Shown: positions 1-6,788 of the stretch, in pieces
Position numbering within the stretch: position 1 is the first letter of the stretch
Layout of the letters: each line of letters starts with the position of its first letter
Source of the DNA: Candidatus Methanoperedens sp.
GTDB taxonomy: Archaea > Halobacteriota > Methanosarcinia > Methanosarcinales > Methanoperedenaceae
Reading direction: 5' to 3'
DNA: 14,170 bases
NCBI GenBank assembly: GCA_028679855.1
Contig: JAJRAP010000256.1
Span: forward strand, 1-14,170
Notes under the pieces: generated by a model
What the model was told of the DNA's origin: nothing
Databases searched by the model: none
Seen by the model: only the letters and a program-made list of their open reading frames with translations
Program-made: the position numbers and the translations under genes

Positions 1-1554
1 TATTTAACACCAGGTGTGTATGTAGAAGAATTTGAAATAGGCGCAAAGCCCATAGAAGGGGTCAGCACAAGTACAGCAGGATTCCTTGGCAAAACAGAGC
101 GGGGACCCACAAGTCCCCAATTGGTTACAAATTGGCTTCAATTCCAGAAAATATACGGAAGTTATACCAATGACTCATATCTTGCCTATGCTGTAGATGG
201 TTTTTTTACGAATGGAGGCCAGCGATGCTTCATTGGAAGGGTTGCTGCCAATGATGCCAGCACAGCATCGATAAAACTTACTGCGGCGGGCACAGATGCG
301 CTAACAGTGGAAGCGATTGGAGAAGGAGAATGGGGCAAAAGAATAGTTGTCAAAGTGGGAGTGGGAACTGAAAATACAACGGCAAAACCGCTGTTCAAAC
401 TCTCAGTATTCTACTGGAACGATCCGCTGCCATCGACTTTGTTCGATCCGGAATCAAATAAAAAATCAAAGCCTCAGCCGGCACTGGTCGAATTATATGA
501 TAATCTTTCACTTGACCCAAAATCACCTGACTATTTTGATCTTAAAATAAACGGGATATCAAGTTTAATTACGATATCCTTAGAAACCGGTTATTCGGGG
601 ACTATACCAAATGCGCCGAATACAGTAACTCCCCTGGAAGGAACAGATCTTGATGGTACCGCTATTGCTTTGGATGATTATCTGCGAAACTCAGCGGCTG
701 ACGATATACCTGGCAAACGCAAGGGACTGACAGCGTTCCGGGAGATAGATGAAATATCCATTATTTGCTCTCCTGACGCTTTGAATGTGAATGCCCCGGC
801 TCTTGCCCAGGCTCTCATAAACCATTGTGAAGATTTAAAGGATCGTTTTGCTATTATTGATGCTGATGATGGGAGCAGTAATGTCAGCAATATCAAGCCC
901 CGGGATAGTGTTTCAGATACCAAATACGCTGCGTTCTATTATCCATGGATAAAGATCATTGATCCCCTGACAGGAAAAGAAAAGTTGATACCGCCCAGCG
1001 GTCACATAGCAGGGATATATGCCCGCAGCGATGTTGAACGGGGCGTGCATAAAGCTCCGGCAAATGAAGTCGTGCGCGGGGCAATGGATCTTGAGTTCCA
1101 GATAACAAAAGGAGAACAGGGGATCCTCAATCCTCGCGGGGTCAATGTAATTCGCACATTCCCGGGAAGAGGTATCCGCGTCTGGGGAGCGCGCACCCTT
1201 TCAAGTGATGCTCTCTGGAAATACATAAACGTCCGTCGCCTGTTCATCTTCGTAGAGGAATCCATAGAAGAAGGCACGCAGTGGGTTGTATTTGAACCCA
1301 ATGATGAAAAACTCTGGGCAAGAGTGAGGGCTACTATAACCCAGTTCCTTACAAGGGTCTGGAAAGATGGCGCGCTCATGGGAACAAAAGCTGAAGAAGC
1401 ATTCTTTGTCAAATGCGACAGGACTACCATGACACAGGATGATATTGACAATGGAAGATTGATCTGCATTATCGGTATCGCACCTGTAAAGCCCGCAGAG
1501 TTCGTGATATTCCGCATCGCTCAATGGGCTGGAGGCTCTTCCGCTACTGAGTAA
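1..1554 (+). CDS. Contractile tail sheath protein (5' end truncated by window edge)
   Basis: Sheath subunit of a phage-tail-like particle; polymers of it surround the inner tube and contract to drive the tube into a target. The reading frame is open from base 1 and encodes Y-L-T-P-G-V-Y-V-E-E, the hallmark N-terminus of phage/eCIS sheath proteins, so the true start lies a few codons upstream of the window; the GTG at 16 falls inside that motif and is not the start. The C-terminal third is the conserved sheath core: R-G-I-R-V-W-G-A-R-T-L, then N-V-R-R-L-F-I-F-V-E-E-S-I, then F-E-P-N-D-E-K-L-W, and the terminal beta-strand region ending near F-R-I-A-Q-W. About 517 codons are visible, a normal length for an Afp2-4-like sheath. 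Family: Phage_sheath_1 type. It is followed 53 bases later by the tube gene, the usual order. Additional sheath paralogues, common in Afp-type clusters, could lie upstream. Confidence 0.96.
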   Translation, partial: YLTPGVYVEEFEIGAKPIEGVSTSTAGFLGKTERGPTSPQLVTNWLQFQKIYGSYTNDSYLAYAVDGFFTNGGQRCFIGRVAANDASTASIKLTAAGTDALTVEAIGEGEWGKRIVVKVGVGTENTTAKPLFKLSVFYWNDPLPSTLFDPESNKKSKPQPALVELYDNLSLDPKSPDYFDLKINGISSLITISLETGYSGTIPNAPNTVTPLEGTDLDGTAIALDDYLRNSAADDIPGKRKGLTAFREIDEISIICSPDALNVNAPALAQALINHCEDLKDRFAIIDADDGSSNVSNIKPRDSVSDTKYAAFYYPWIKIIDPLTGKEKLIPPSGHIAGIYARSDVERGVHKAPANEVVRGAMDLEFQITKGEQGILNPRGVNVIRTFPGRGIRVWGARTLSSDALWKYINVRRLFIFVEESIEEGTQWVVFEPNDEKLWARVRATITQFLTRVWKDGALMGTKAEEAFFVKCDRTTMTQDDIDNGRLICIIGIAPVKPAEFVIFRIAQWAGGSSATE

Positions 1555-1607
1555 AGAATTGAAATAATAGATTAAGAAGATAAAATATATTTAATGGAGG
1601 ATAAAAT

Positions 1608-2051
1608 ATGGCTACTGGAGATAGAAAAGATCCGTACAGGCAGTTCAGGTTCCGTGTTGAGATCGATGGGATTTCCCAGGCTGGGTTCAGCGAATGCAAT
1701 TTTGCAGACACTACAACAGATCCTGTTGAATACAGGGAAGGAAATGAAACCACAACTTTCAGGAAACTGTCAGGGTTGACAAAATACGGGAACATTACCC
1801 TTAAATGGGGAATTACCGACTCGATGGACCTGTATGAATGGAGACAAAAGGTAATAGATTCAGGAGCGGAAAAAGAAAGGAAAAACATATCAATCATCTT
1901 GATAGATGAAGGTGGAGCTGATAAATCCCGCTGGGACATCGTTTCAGCATGGCCAAGCAAATATGACCCGCCGGATTTTAGCGCCAAAGGGAACGAAGTA
2001 GCGATAGAAACCCTTGAAATAGTACACGAAGGATTTAAACGCGTCAAATAA
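1608..2051 (+). CDS. Inner tube protein 1 (T4 gp19 / Afp1-Afp5 family)
   Basis: A 147-residue subunit expected to form hexameric rings that stack into the inner tube. Family features visible are the N-terminal D-P-Y-R-Q-F-R-F-R-V-E-I-D-G strand pair, the K-Y-G-N-I-T-L-K-W-G strand in the middle, the W-R-Q-K-V helix, and a C-terminal E-T-L-E-I-V-H-E-G-F strand. Length matches the usual 140-170 residues. The start ATG has a strong Shine-Dalgarno GGAGG at 1596-1600 with 7 bases of spacing, the best ribosome site in the cluster, fitting a protein needed in high copy number. A paralogue follows at 2665; this copy is probably the bulk tube subunit and the other the baseplate-proximal ring, an inference from Afp/PVC organisation. 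Confidence 0.94.
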   Translation: MATGDRKDPYRQFRFRVEIDGISQAGFSECNFADTTTDPVEYREGNETTTFRKLSGLTKYGNITLKWGITDSMDLYEWRQKVIDSGAEKERKNISIILIDEGGADKSRWDIVSAWPSKYDPPDFSAKGNEVAIETLEIVHEGFKRVK

Positions 2052-2071
2052 AAAAATGAGCGGGTAATAAT

Positions 2072-2437
2072 ATGGTATTTCAAACAGAATTTGAATTCAC
2101 CTTACCGAAAGGGTATGTAGACGATGAGGGAAATCTCCATAAGAAAGGCATTATGCGTCTTGCTACTGCCGCTGATGAGATCCTCCCTTTAAAGGATGCA
2201 AGAGTGCAGACAAATCCGGCATATCTGACAGTGATATTGTTTTCAAGAGTTGTCACGAAGCTGGGAAATCTGCAGGCAATCAATACAAAGGTGATCGAAA
2301 ACCTGTTTGCGTCAGACCTGTCTTACTTGCAGGATTTCTACAGGCGAATAAATGAAAATGGAACTGGAAAAATAAAGGCAGAATGTCCTAAATGCCAGCA
2401 CAAGTTCGAGTTTGAGGTAGAATCCCGGGGGGAATAG
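2072..2437 (+). CDS. Tail assembly chaperone-like protein (P2 gpE / Mu gp41 / T4 gp26-like group)
   Basis: A 121-residue protein resembling phage tail assembly chaperone or baseplate proteins. It has an N-terminal strand pair (F-T-L-P-K-G-Y-V-D-D-E-G), then R-L-A-T-A-A-D-E-I, the part that in chaperones leads into a helical domain (Y-L-T-V-I-L-F-S-R-V-V-T-K-L-G), and L-F-A-S-D-L-S-Y-L-Q-D-F-Y-R-R-I-N. It ends in a small C-P-K-C-Q-H-K-F tail (Cys105, Cys108, His111), half of a zinc ribbon, which could bind metal only with a partner. Its place directly after sheath and tube is that of gene E in P2-like phages and of the 'phage tail assembly protein' in eCIS clusters. The Shine-Dalgarno is weak (CGGG near 2061). 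It ends in a GGGGGG run just before its TAG stop, which may allow a -1 frameshift into the next ORF. Confidence 0.8.
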   Translation: MVFQTEFEFTLPKGYVDDEGNLHKKGIMRLATAADEILPLKDARVQTNPAYLTVILFSRVVTKLGNLQAINTKVIENLFASDLSYLQDFYRRINENGTGKIKAECPKCQHKFEFEVESRGE

Positions 2438-2449
2438 CAGGCTACCCCC
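2427..2449 (+). promoter_or_regulatory. G-run with possible -1 slippery site and GC hairpin over the chaperone stop codon
   Basis: Six Gs at 2427-2432 precede the TAG stop (2435-2437) of the chaperone-like gene. A tRNA reading GGG at 2429-2431 could re-pair with GGG at 2428-2430, giving a -1 shift into the downstream frame and an approximately 181-residue fusion. The Gs can also pair with CCCCC at 2445-2449, and TAG (2435-2437) with CTA (2442-2444), forming a GC-rich hairpin that covers the stop. This could couple translation of the two ORFs or affect slipping. The pairing is seen in the sequence; the function is inferred. Confidence 0.45.
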
Positions 2450-2616
2450 TTGACAGGTTGTACGAGGAGGTAGCTTTTATCGCATATCATTTTCACTGGC
2501 ATTTTGAAGAAATAATTAATATGGAACACAAAGAAAGGTACAGATGGTGCGAGGAGATCTCAAGGATCAACAAGCGTTTAAGCGGGGAAAAACAGAAAAG
2601 CATTCTTGAGGTTTGA
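2434..2616 (+). CDS. Short conserved eCIS ORF (DUF6760-like; P2 gpE'-like), no canonical start codon
   Basis: An ORF of about 60 codons fills the space between the chaperone-like gene and the second tube gene. It reads I-A-G-Y-P-L-D-R-L-Y-E-E-V-A-F-I-A-Y-H-F, then H-W-H-F-E-E-I-I, then E-H-K-E-R-Y-R-W-C-E-E-I-S-R-I-N. This matches my memory of the short eCIS protein called DUF6760 (Y-P-L-D-x-L-Y-E-E-V-A-x-I-A-Y-H-F-H-W) found after the tail-assembly gene in other clusters. The frame is open from 2416 (stop TGA at 2413) to TGA at 2614-2616 but holds no ATG or GTG before the conserved part; the first TTG (2458) would delete Y-P-L-D-R, and the first ATG (2521) would delete half. Expression could use ATA at 2434 or a -1 frameshift from the upstream gene at the G-run 2427-2432. 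The listed start is the ATA and is uncertain; the gene itself is well supported. Confidence 0.8.
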   Translation: MAGYPLDRLYEEVAFIAYHFHWHFEEIINMEHKERYRWCEEISRINKRLSGEKQKSILEV

Positions 2617-2664
2617 AAGAGAAATCCATGGGAAAAACCGAATAAAGGGCAAAATAAAGAATTT

Positions 2665-3099
2665 ATGACAACGGGCACAAAACCATATCCTTATACTTCA
2701 TTCAGGTTCAGGGTAGAGATCGGAGGGATCATTGTCGCGCAGGTCTCAGATATAACAGGACTAATCCTTGAAACAGAGACGGAATCTTATGAGGAGGGAG
2801 GTGTAAATGATTATGTGCATATACTCCCAAAAAGGACAAAATACCAGAATATTACCCTGAAAAGAGGAATTTCAGATCTGGATGATATGTGGAAATGGTA
2901 TCAGGAAGTGGTCAGTGGTAAGTTTAAAAGGAAAAACGGAATTATCGTTTTGCAGGATGTCACAGGCGCTGATAAATGGCGATGGAATTTCCATGAAGCC
3001 TTTCCTGTCAAGTGGACAGGGCCTGAATTAAAGGCAGACAGCAACACTGTGGCGTTTGAGACTATCGAACTTGCACATCATGGAATCAAGAAAGGTTAG
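2665..3099 (+). CDS. Inner tube protein 2 (T4 gp19 / Afp5-like paralogue)
   Basis: A 144-residue paralogue of the tube protein at 1608. Shared features are the Y-P-Y-T-S-F-R-F-R-V-E-I-G-G opening, K-R-T-K-Y-Q-N-I-T-L-K-R-G-I, the W-K-W-Y-Q-E-V-V helix, a D-K-W-R-W-N-F strand, and F-E-T-I-E-L-A-H-H-G-I near the end. Differences from the first copy are greatest in the loop after the second strand (E-T-E-T-E-S-Y-E-E-G-G-V-N-D-Y). In Afp/PVC particles a second tube-like protein forms the ring between bulk tube and spike; its position next to the Afp6-, Afp7- and VgrG-like genes suggests the same role here. The Shine-Dalgarno is poor (only an AAAGGG about 15 bases upstream), so translation may depend on coupling with the ORF ending at 2616. 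Confidence 0.93.
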   Translation: MTTGTKPYPYTSFRFRVEIGGIIVAQVSDITGLILETETESYEEGGVNDYVHILPKRTKYQNITLKRGISDLDDMWKWYQEVVSGKFKRKNGIIVLQDVTGADKWRWNFHEAFPVKWTGPELKADSNTVAFETIELAHHGIKKG

Positions 3100-3104
3100 T
3101 GATA

Positions 3105-4406
3105 ATGGATAAATCGATGAATATTTCAGATCGGAATTTTCACAGCAGGATCACAGGGAGGTATCAGAAAGGAAAAAGAAATCCTTACGACTTCCCATTG
3201 ATGATTTTTTTTAAAAACACCGGACAGTTGTTATCTCACAAGGTAAATTTGAGTGTTCTTTTGCAATTCAATATCACCAGGAACATAACAACTCAGCACA
3301 TTTTAGAAAGTGTAGAAGGGATAAAAAGCCTGCTGGGATGGTTCAGGATTGAAAGATCAATTCCAAAACAGAACAAGGTTTCTTCATTGGCTTTCAGATC
3401 AAAAAATATTCCATTATTTTTCAATTATAAAAAATATGAAAATCTACCAAATGGGGTCGAAGATATTTCTTTGGCTGATAATTCAGTTAGTTGGGATTAT
3501 AAATTCGTATTTCATAATGAATCACCAGTTATTTTGCAGCATGTGAATTTATTATTAATAAATAGTAAATTGGCTAACTCTCTTAATTATCCAGAAGTTT
3601 TAAATGATATAACAAAATCATCCATAAATAAATACAACTCATATTTCAATAATTATATTCAAATCATAAATCATGGATTACATCCCGAATTTGAACCGGC
3701 GATCCTGCCACATGTGAACCTATTGTTAAACAGCATGTCAATCCAGGGTGATATTTTAACTTCAAAGGAATACTTTAATTTCTCAAAATTAGATAAAAAA
3801 TATCATGTTATTCTGCCGCATGTGAATTTATTGCTGAACACAATATCTGCAAATAATATGCAGTCCCAGATTCAAGATTCTTATTTCATATCAGGACAAA
3901 GATTTGATTATTCATTCCCGCAGGCTGATTTAATGGTTCATGAATTTAAAGGGGATAAAGAAATTCATTTCACAAATGTTCAACGTTCAAATTTGGTTTA
4001 TAATTTTCCAGCAATTTTGCAGTATATGGATACTATTCAAAAAAATATGCCAGAGATGATATTATCACACTCAAAATCATTCCCAACAAGCATAAAACAT
4101 AATCAGGAAATGGATTACCAGAGGACTCTTTCCGGCATAATGCCTTCTATCATAAAATCGGATACAACGACTGAAAATCATGACCTTCATTTTAAGACAA
4201 ATAGAAAGATCGAAGAGGAAATAGAAAATGTAAAAAGAATTGCCTATGAGGCAAAACAGACTGTGATCGAAAGTGTAAAAAACATTCAAACATCACACGT
4301 GGGGGAAATGAATCGAAAAATAAACATTAACCAGCTTTCTGATCAGGTTTACCGTTTATTAGACCGCAAGATAACTATTGAAAAAGAAAGAAGGGGCTAT
4401 ATTTAA
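3105..4406 (+). CDS. Repeat-containing protein in the Afp6 position, function unknown
   Basis: A 433-residue protein with no confidently recognised domain. Three near-perfect copies of (V/A)-I-L-(P/Q)-H-V-N-L-L-L occur at residues 142-151, 199-208 and 235-244, with weaker echoes near residues 303 (A-I-L-Q-Y-M-D) and 318 (M-I-L-S-H-S). Residues 365-407 are rich in E, K, R and I and look like a coiled coil. The final 26 residues include Q-L-S-D-Q-V-Y-R-L-L-D-R-K and E-K-E-R-R-G, resembling the short C-terminal motif I remember in eCIS proteins located between the second tube protein and the LysM protein (Afp6 position). There is no signal peptide or membrane segment. ATG 3105 is preferred because GAAAGG at 3090-3095 is well spaced for it; a GTG at 3099 overlapping the previous stop is too close. 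The middle part is visibly more AT-rich than its neighbours. It could be a linker, a tube-baseplate adaptor or a divergent scaffold. Confidence 0.75.
   Translation: MDKSMNISDRNFHSRITGRYQKGKRNPYDFPLMIFFKNTGQLLSHKVNLSVLLQFNITRNITTQHILESVEGIKSLLGWFRIERSIPKQNKVSSLAFRSKNIPLFFNYKKYENLPNGVEDISLADNSVSWDYKFVFHNESPVILQHVNLLLINSKLANSLNYPEVLNDITKSSINKYNSYFNNYIQIINHGLHPEFEPAILPHVNLLLNSMSIQGDILTSKEYFNFSKLDKKYHVILPHVNLLLNTISANNMQSQIQDSYFISGQRFDYSFPQADLMVHEFKGDKEIHFTNVQRSNLVYNFPAILQYMDTIQKNMPEMILSHSKSFPTSIKHNQEMDYQRTLSGIMPSIIKSDTTTENHDLHFKTNRKIEEEIENVKRIAYEAKQTVIESVKNIQTSHVGEMNRKININQLSDQVYRLLDRKITIEKERRGYI
3528..3836 (+). repeat. Three-copy I-L-P-H-V-N-L-L-L coding repeat
   Basis: Three 30-base segments at 3528-3557, 3699-3728 and 3807-3836 encode (V/A)-I-L-(P/Q)-H-V-N-L-L-L, with start-to-start spacing of 171 and 108 bases. 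All retain CATGTGAA at the centre, while third codon positions elsewhere differ, so conservation is mainly at protein level. Each is followed by a variable polar linker. Weaker related segments occur near 4011 and 4056. Confidence 0.85.
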
Positions 4407-5042
4407 ATGGATCCTAAAAAAGGTTTTTTTGAAATACTTGGAGGGAGTAAAGAGGGTACAAAGATAGAGGTACTTTATTTTCCCACTGAATATTCTATAG
4501 AAAGGAGCAATACTTTCTCAGAAGTAGCTATACCAGGTCTTGAATCTCCTTATCTACAGTTCGTAAAAGGAAACGCCGGTAGTATCACTCTTGAACTTTT
4601 CTATGATACGTATGAAAAAGGAATTGATGTAAGGGAGCTTACAGGCAAACTTACAGATCTTATGAAAATTGATCCAACGATTCATGCTCCTCCTCCCTTA
4701 CAGTTTATCTGGGGAATTGACTCCAAAGAACCTTTTTATTGTGTACTTGAACGGGTGACAAAAAGGTTCACGATGTTCAATTCTAAAGGAGCGCCGGTCA
4801 GGGCAAGGCTGAATATCACGCTGAAAGAATTCAAGATGCAGCTTAACAGCCGGGAAAGGGAGCTCCAGTCGCCTGATAAAACAAAAGTGTATTTGGCAAA
4901 AAATGGCGATAGCCTCTGGGCGATAGCTCACAGGGAATATGGAAATCCTGGTATGTGGAGACCCATTGCAGAAAAAAATAATATCTATAATCCAAGGTTT
5001 TTAAAACCAGGTACCGAATTGGTAATCCCGCCGCTGGAGTAA
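4407..5042 (+). CDS. LysM-containing CIS tube/baseplate protein (Afp7-like)
   Basis: A 211-residue protein with two parts. Residues 1-150 match the contractile-injection-system tube/adaptor domain: a G-T-K-I-E-V-L-Y-F-P-T-E-Y opening, G-S-I-T-L-E-L-F-Y-D-T-Y, then P-P-P-L-Q-F-I-W-G and a strand ending R-A-R-L-N-I-T-L-K-E-F. Residues 160-211 form a LysM domain (G-D-S-L-W-A-I-A-H-R-E-Y-G, then W-R-P-I-A-E-K-N-N-I, then L-K-P-G-T-E-L-V-I-P). In Afp7/T4 gp53-like proteins the LysM module acts inside the baseplate to clamp the hub and is not necessarily a peptidoglycan binder. The start ATG directly follows the previous TAA with no gap, with AAGG/AAGGGG about 11 bases upstream; this tight coupling supports a shared role with the preceding gene. 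Confidence 0.92.
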   Translation: MDPKKGFFEILGGSKEGTKIEVLYFPTEYSIERSNTFSEVAIPGLESPYLQFVKGNAGSITLELFYDTYEKGIDVRELTGKLTDLMKIDPTIHAPPPLQFIWGIDSKEPFYCVLERVTKRFTMFNSKGAPVRARLNITLKEFKMQLNSRERELQSPDKTKVYLAKNGDSLWAIAHREYGNPGMWRPIAEKNNIYNPRFLKPGTELVIPPLE

Positions 5043-5046
5043 TGAT

Positions 5047-6120
5047 ATGGCAACGGCGATTTCAGGTTTGAATGTTTACGCTCCAGTATTTAAGGTCAAG
5101 CAGGGAAGTGAAGAATTTCCTCCTAAGGAGAGCATCTTAAGTATAGAAATAGATGAAGACATAGAAACTCCTGCAATGTTTCGGATATCATTAAATGAAG
5201 AAATAAATATCAAGACGCAGCAGTTCAGGTGGCTTGACGATGATAAAATAAAACCTGGCACAGAGGTCGAAATCCTTTTCGGGTATGCCACATCAAAGAA
5301 ACAGGGTATGATAAAAGGAAGGATTAAAGCCCTTACACCCGGTTTTCAATCAACGGGTAATCCAACGCTTAGCCTTGAAGGGTATGATTTTTCTCATGAT
5401 ATGCAAAAAACTGCAAAAGAATTCACGGATACAAAAGTAACTTACTCAACGATCGCCCAGGAGATCGCACAGAAGAATGGTTTGACTGCAAAAGTTGATC
5501 CCACTGAAATACCTCATGACAAGGTTGAACGAATAAAGAATGAAATGGATTATGGGCTCTTAAGAAGGCTTTCAAATGAGATCGGCTATGAGTTTTTCGT
5601 ACGGAATAAGGAATTATTCTTTCGTATTCCAAAAGATAATATTAAAGGTGACTTTACTTTTGAATTCAGGAAAAATTTCATTAATTTTAATCCAAGGATG
5701 ACCGCGGCTGCGCTTGTCAATGAAGTACATGTTACAGCATGGAACGTTAAGGATAAAGAAAGTATTTCCGAATCTGCAACGATCAACGATATAAAGAGCA
5801 GTGTAGGGATCCCTGATTTTGACAGTATTGTGGAAACGTCACATGGCACAAGGATAGATGTAAAACTTGAAGGAAGGCTTGTGCGTTCCCAGAAAGAAGC
5901 AAAGAACCTTGCCAAAGCAGAATTAAAGAGAAGGAATAAAGGCTTTATTGAAGGGACTCTTGAATGCATCGGCGATCCGCAGCTTCGACCCGGTATCACA
6001 GTAAATATTGAAAAAGTAGGAAAACGGTTCAGCGGTGTGTATTATATAGCAAAAGCAAACCATTCCATAGGCGAGGCAGGCTATAAAACTACGATCACTG
6101 TACAAAGGTGTATTTTGTGA
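5047..6120 (+). CDS. Baseplate hub protein, gpD / VgrG N-terminal-like
   Basis: A 357-residue protein of the phage late-control D (gp27-like) family, equivalent to the N-terminal half of VgrG/Afp8. It is expected to form the trimeric hub linking the six-fold tube to the three-fold spike. Visible family features are an N-terminal P-V-F-K-V-K-Q-G-S-E with E-S-I-L-S-I-E-I-D-E-D, G-T-E-V-E-I-L-F-G-Y, L-S-L-E-G-Y-D-F-S-H-D, the helix Y-S-T-I-A-Q-E-I-A-Q-K-N-G-L, the L-L-R-R-L-S-N-E-I-G-Y-E-F-F-V block and C-terminal L-R-P-G-I-T-V-N-I-E with F-S-G-V-Y-Y-I-A-K-A. GGAG at 5036-5039 serves ATG 5047. The spike gene is separate and overlaps its stop by four bases. Confidence 0.93.
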   Translation: MATAISGLNVYAPVFKVKQGSEEFPPKESILSIEIDEDIETPAMFRISLNEEINIKTQQFRWLDDDKIKPGTEVEILFGYATSKKQGMIKGRIKALTPGFQSTGNPTLSLEGYDFSHDMQKTAKEFTDTKVTYSTIAQEIAQKNGLTAKVDPTEIPHDKVERIKNEMDYGLLRRLSNEIGYEFFVRNKELFFRIPKDNIKGDFTFEFRKNFINFNPRMTAAALVNEVHVTAWNVKDKESISESATINDIKSSVGIPDFDSIVETSHGTRIDVKLEGRLVRSQKEAKNLAKAELKRRNKGFIEGTLECIGDPQLRPGITVNIEKVGKRFSGVYYIAKANHSIGEAGYKTTITVQRCIL

Positions 6121-6776
6121 GCATTGAAGATCTATTACCCGGACAGGAAGGGCTTAAAGACAGACACATATTTGGGGTTGTAATAGCTGTGGTCACAAGC
6201 AACCAGGATCCTGAAGGTCTGGGAAGGATCAAGATCAATTTTCCATGGAGAGGAGAAAAGGATGAAAGCTATTGGGCAAGGATCGCAAGTCCGATGGCAG
6301 GAAATGAAAGGGGGATGGTCTTTTATCCTGAGGTTGATGATGAAGTACTCGTTGCTTTTGAACATGGTGAGATCAACCAGCCTTATGTGATCGGAGCTCT
6401 CTGGAATGGCAAGGATAAGCCTCCTGAAACGAACAGCGACGGCAAGAACAATATCAGGAAAATAAAGTCAAGAAGCGGACATGAAATAATATTCAATGAT
6501 GATAGTACCACCAAGAAGGAAAAGATCGAGATCCACACAAAAGGGCAACACAAGATCGTGCTTGATGATTCTTCAGGACAGGAAAAGATCGAGATCGTGG
6601 ATAAGACAGGCAGCAACAAGATCAAAATAGATTCCATGGAGAACTCGATAGATATCGAAAGCGCCATGAAACTTAAAATAAAATCAAATAATGTCGAGAT
6701 AGAGGGAACTGCTTCTCTGACCCTAAAATCAAGTTCAGTCCTCACTATCCAGGGATCAATCGTAAAGATAAATTAG
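6117..6776 (+). CDS. Baseplate spike protein, gpV / gp45-like (VgrG C-terminal half)
   Basis: A 219-residue spike protein. The first approximately 100 residues form the gp5/gpV OB-fold: F-G-V-V-I-A-V-V-T, D-P-E-G-L-G-R-I-K-I-N-F-P-W, S-Y-W-A-R-I-A-S-P-M-A-G, Y-P-E-V-D-D-E-V-L-V-A-F-E-H-G, and P-Y-V-I-G-A-L-W-N-G. Residues from about 105 to the end are short alternating strands (I-K-I-D, I-D-I-E, L-K-I-K, V-E-I-E) typical of the triple-stranded beta-helix needle. The start is taken as GTG 6117, which overlaps the hub gene's TGA as GTGA and has AAAGG at 6104-6108 at good spacing; a GTG at 6108 would add three residues but sits on that ribosome site. Together with the preceding gene it equals a full VgrG/Afp8, here encoded as two chains. 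Confidence 0.93.
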   Translation: MSIEDLLPGQEGLKDRHIFGVVIAVVTSNQDPEGLGRIKINFPWRGEKDESYWARIASPMAGNERGMVFYPEVDDEVLVAFEHGEINQPYVIGALWNGKDKPPETNSDGKNNIRKIKSRSGHEIIFNDDSTTKKEKIEIHTKGQHKIVLDDSSGQEKIEIVDKTGSNKIKIDSMENSIDIESAMKLKIKSNNVEIEGTASLTLKSSSVLTIQGSIVKIN

Positions 6777-6788
6777 GAGATTAAAAGA

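Noticed and set aside
1002..1517. A 171-codon ORF on the minus strand inside the sheath gene
   Set aside because: It mirrors the highly conserved sheath C-terminus, has no ribosome site or recognisable product, and is a shadow of the real gene. The same applies to the other minus-strand ORFs in the window.
1582..1592. An AAATATATTTAA-like stretch that looks like an archaeal TATA box before the first tube gene
   Set aside because: It lies only about 16-26 bases before the ATG and directly in front of a strong Shine-Dalgarno, leaving no room for a leadered transcript; base composition is enough to explain it.
4884..5042. LysM domain as evidence for a cell-wall hydrolase
   Set aside because: The rest of the protein is a CIS tube/adaptor domain with no catalytic motif; LysM in this position is a structural baseplate feature of Afp7-like proteins.
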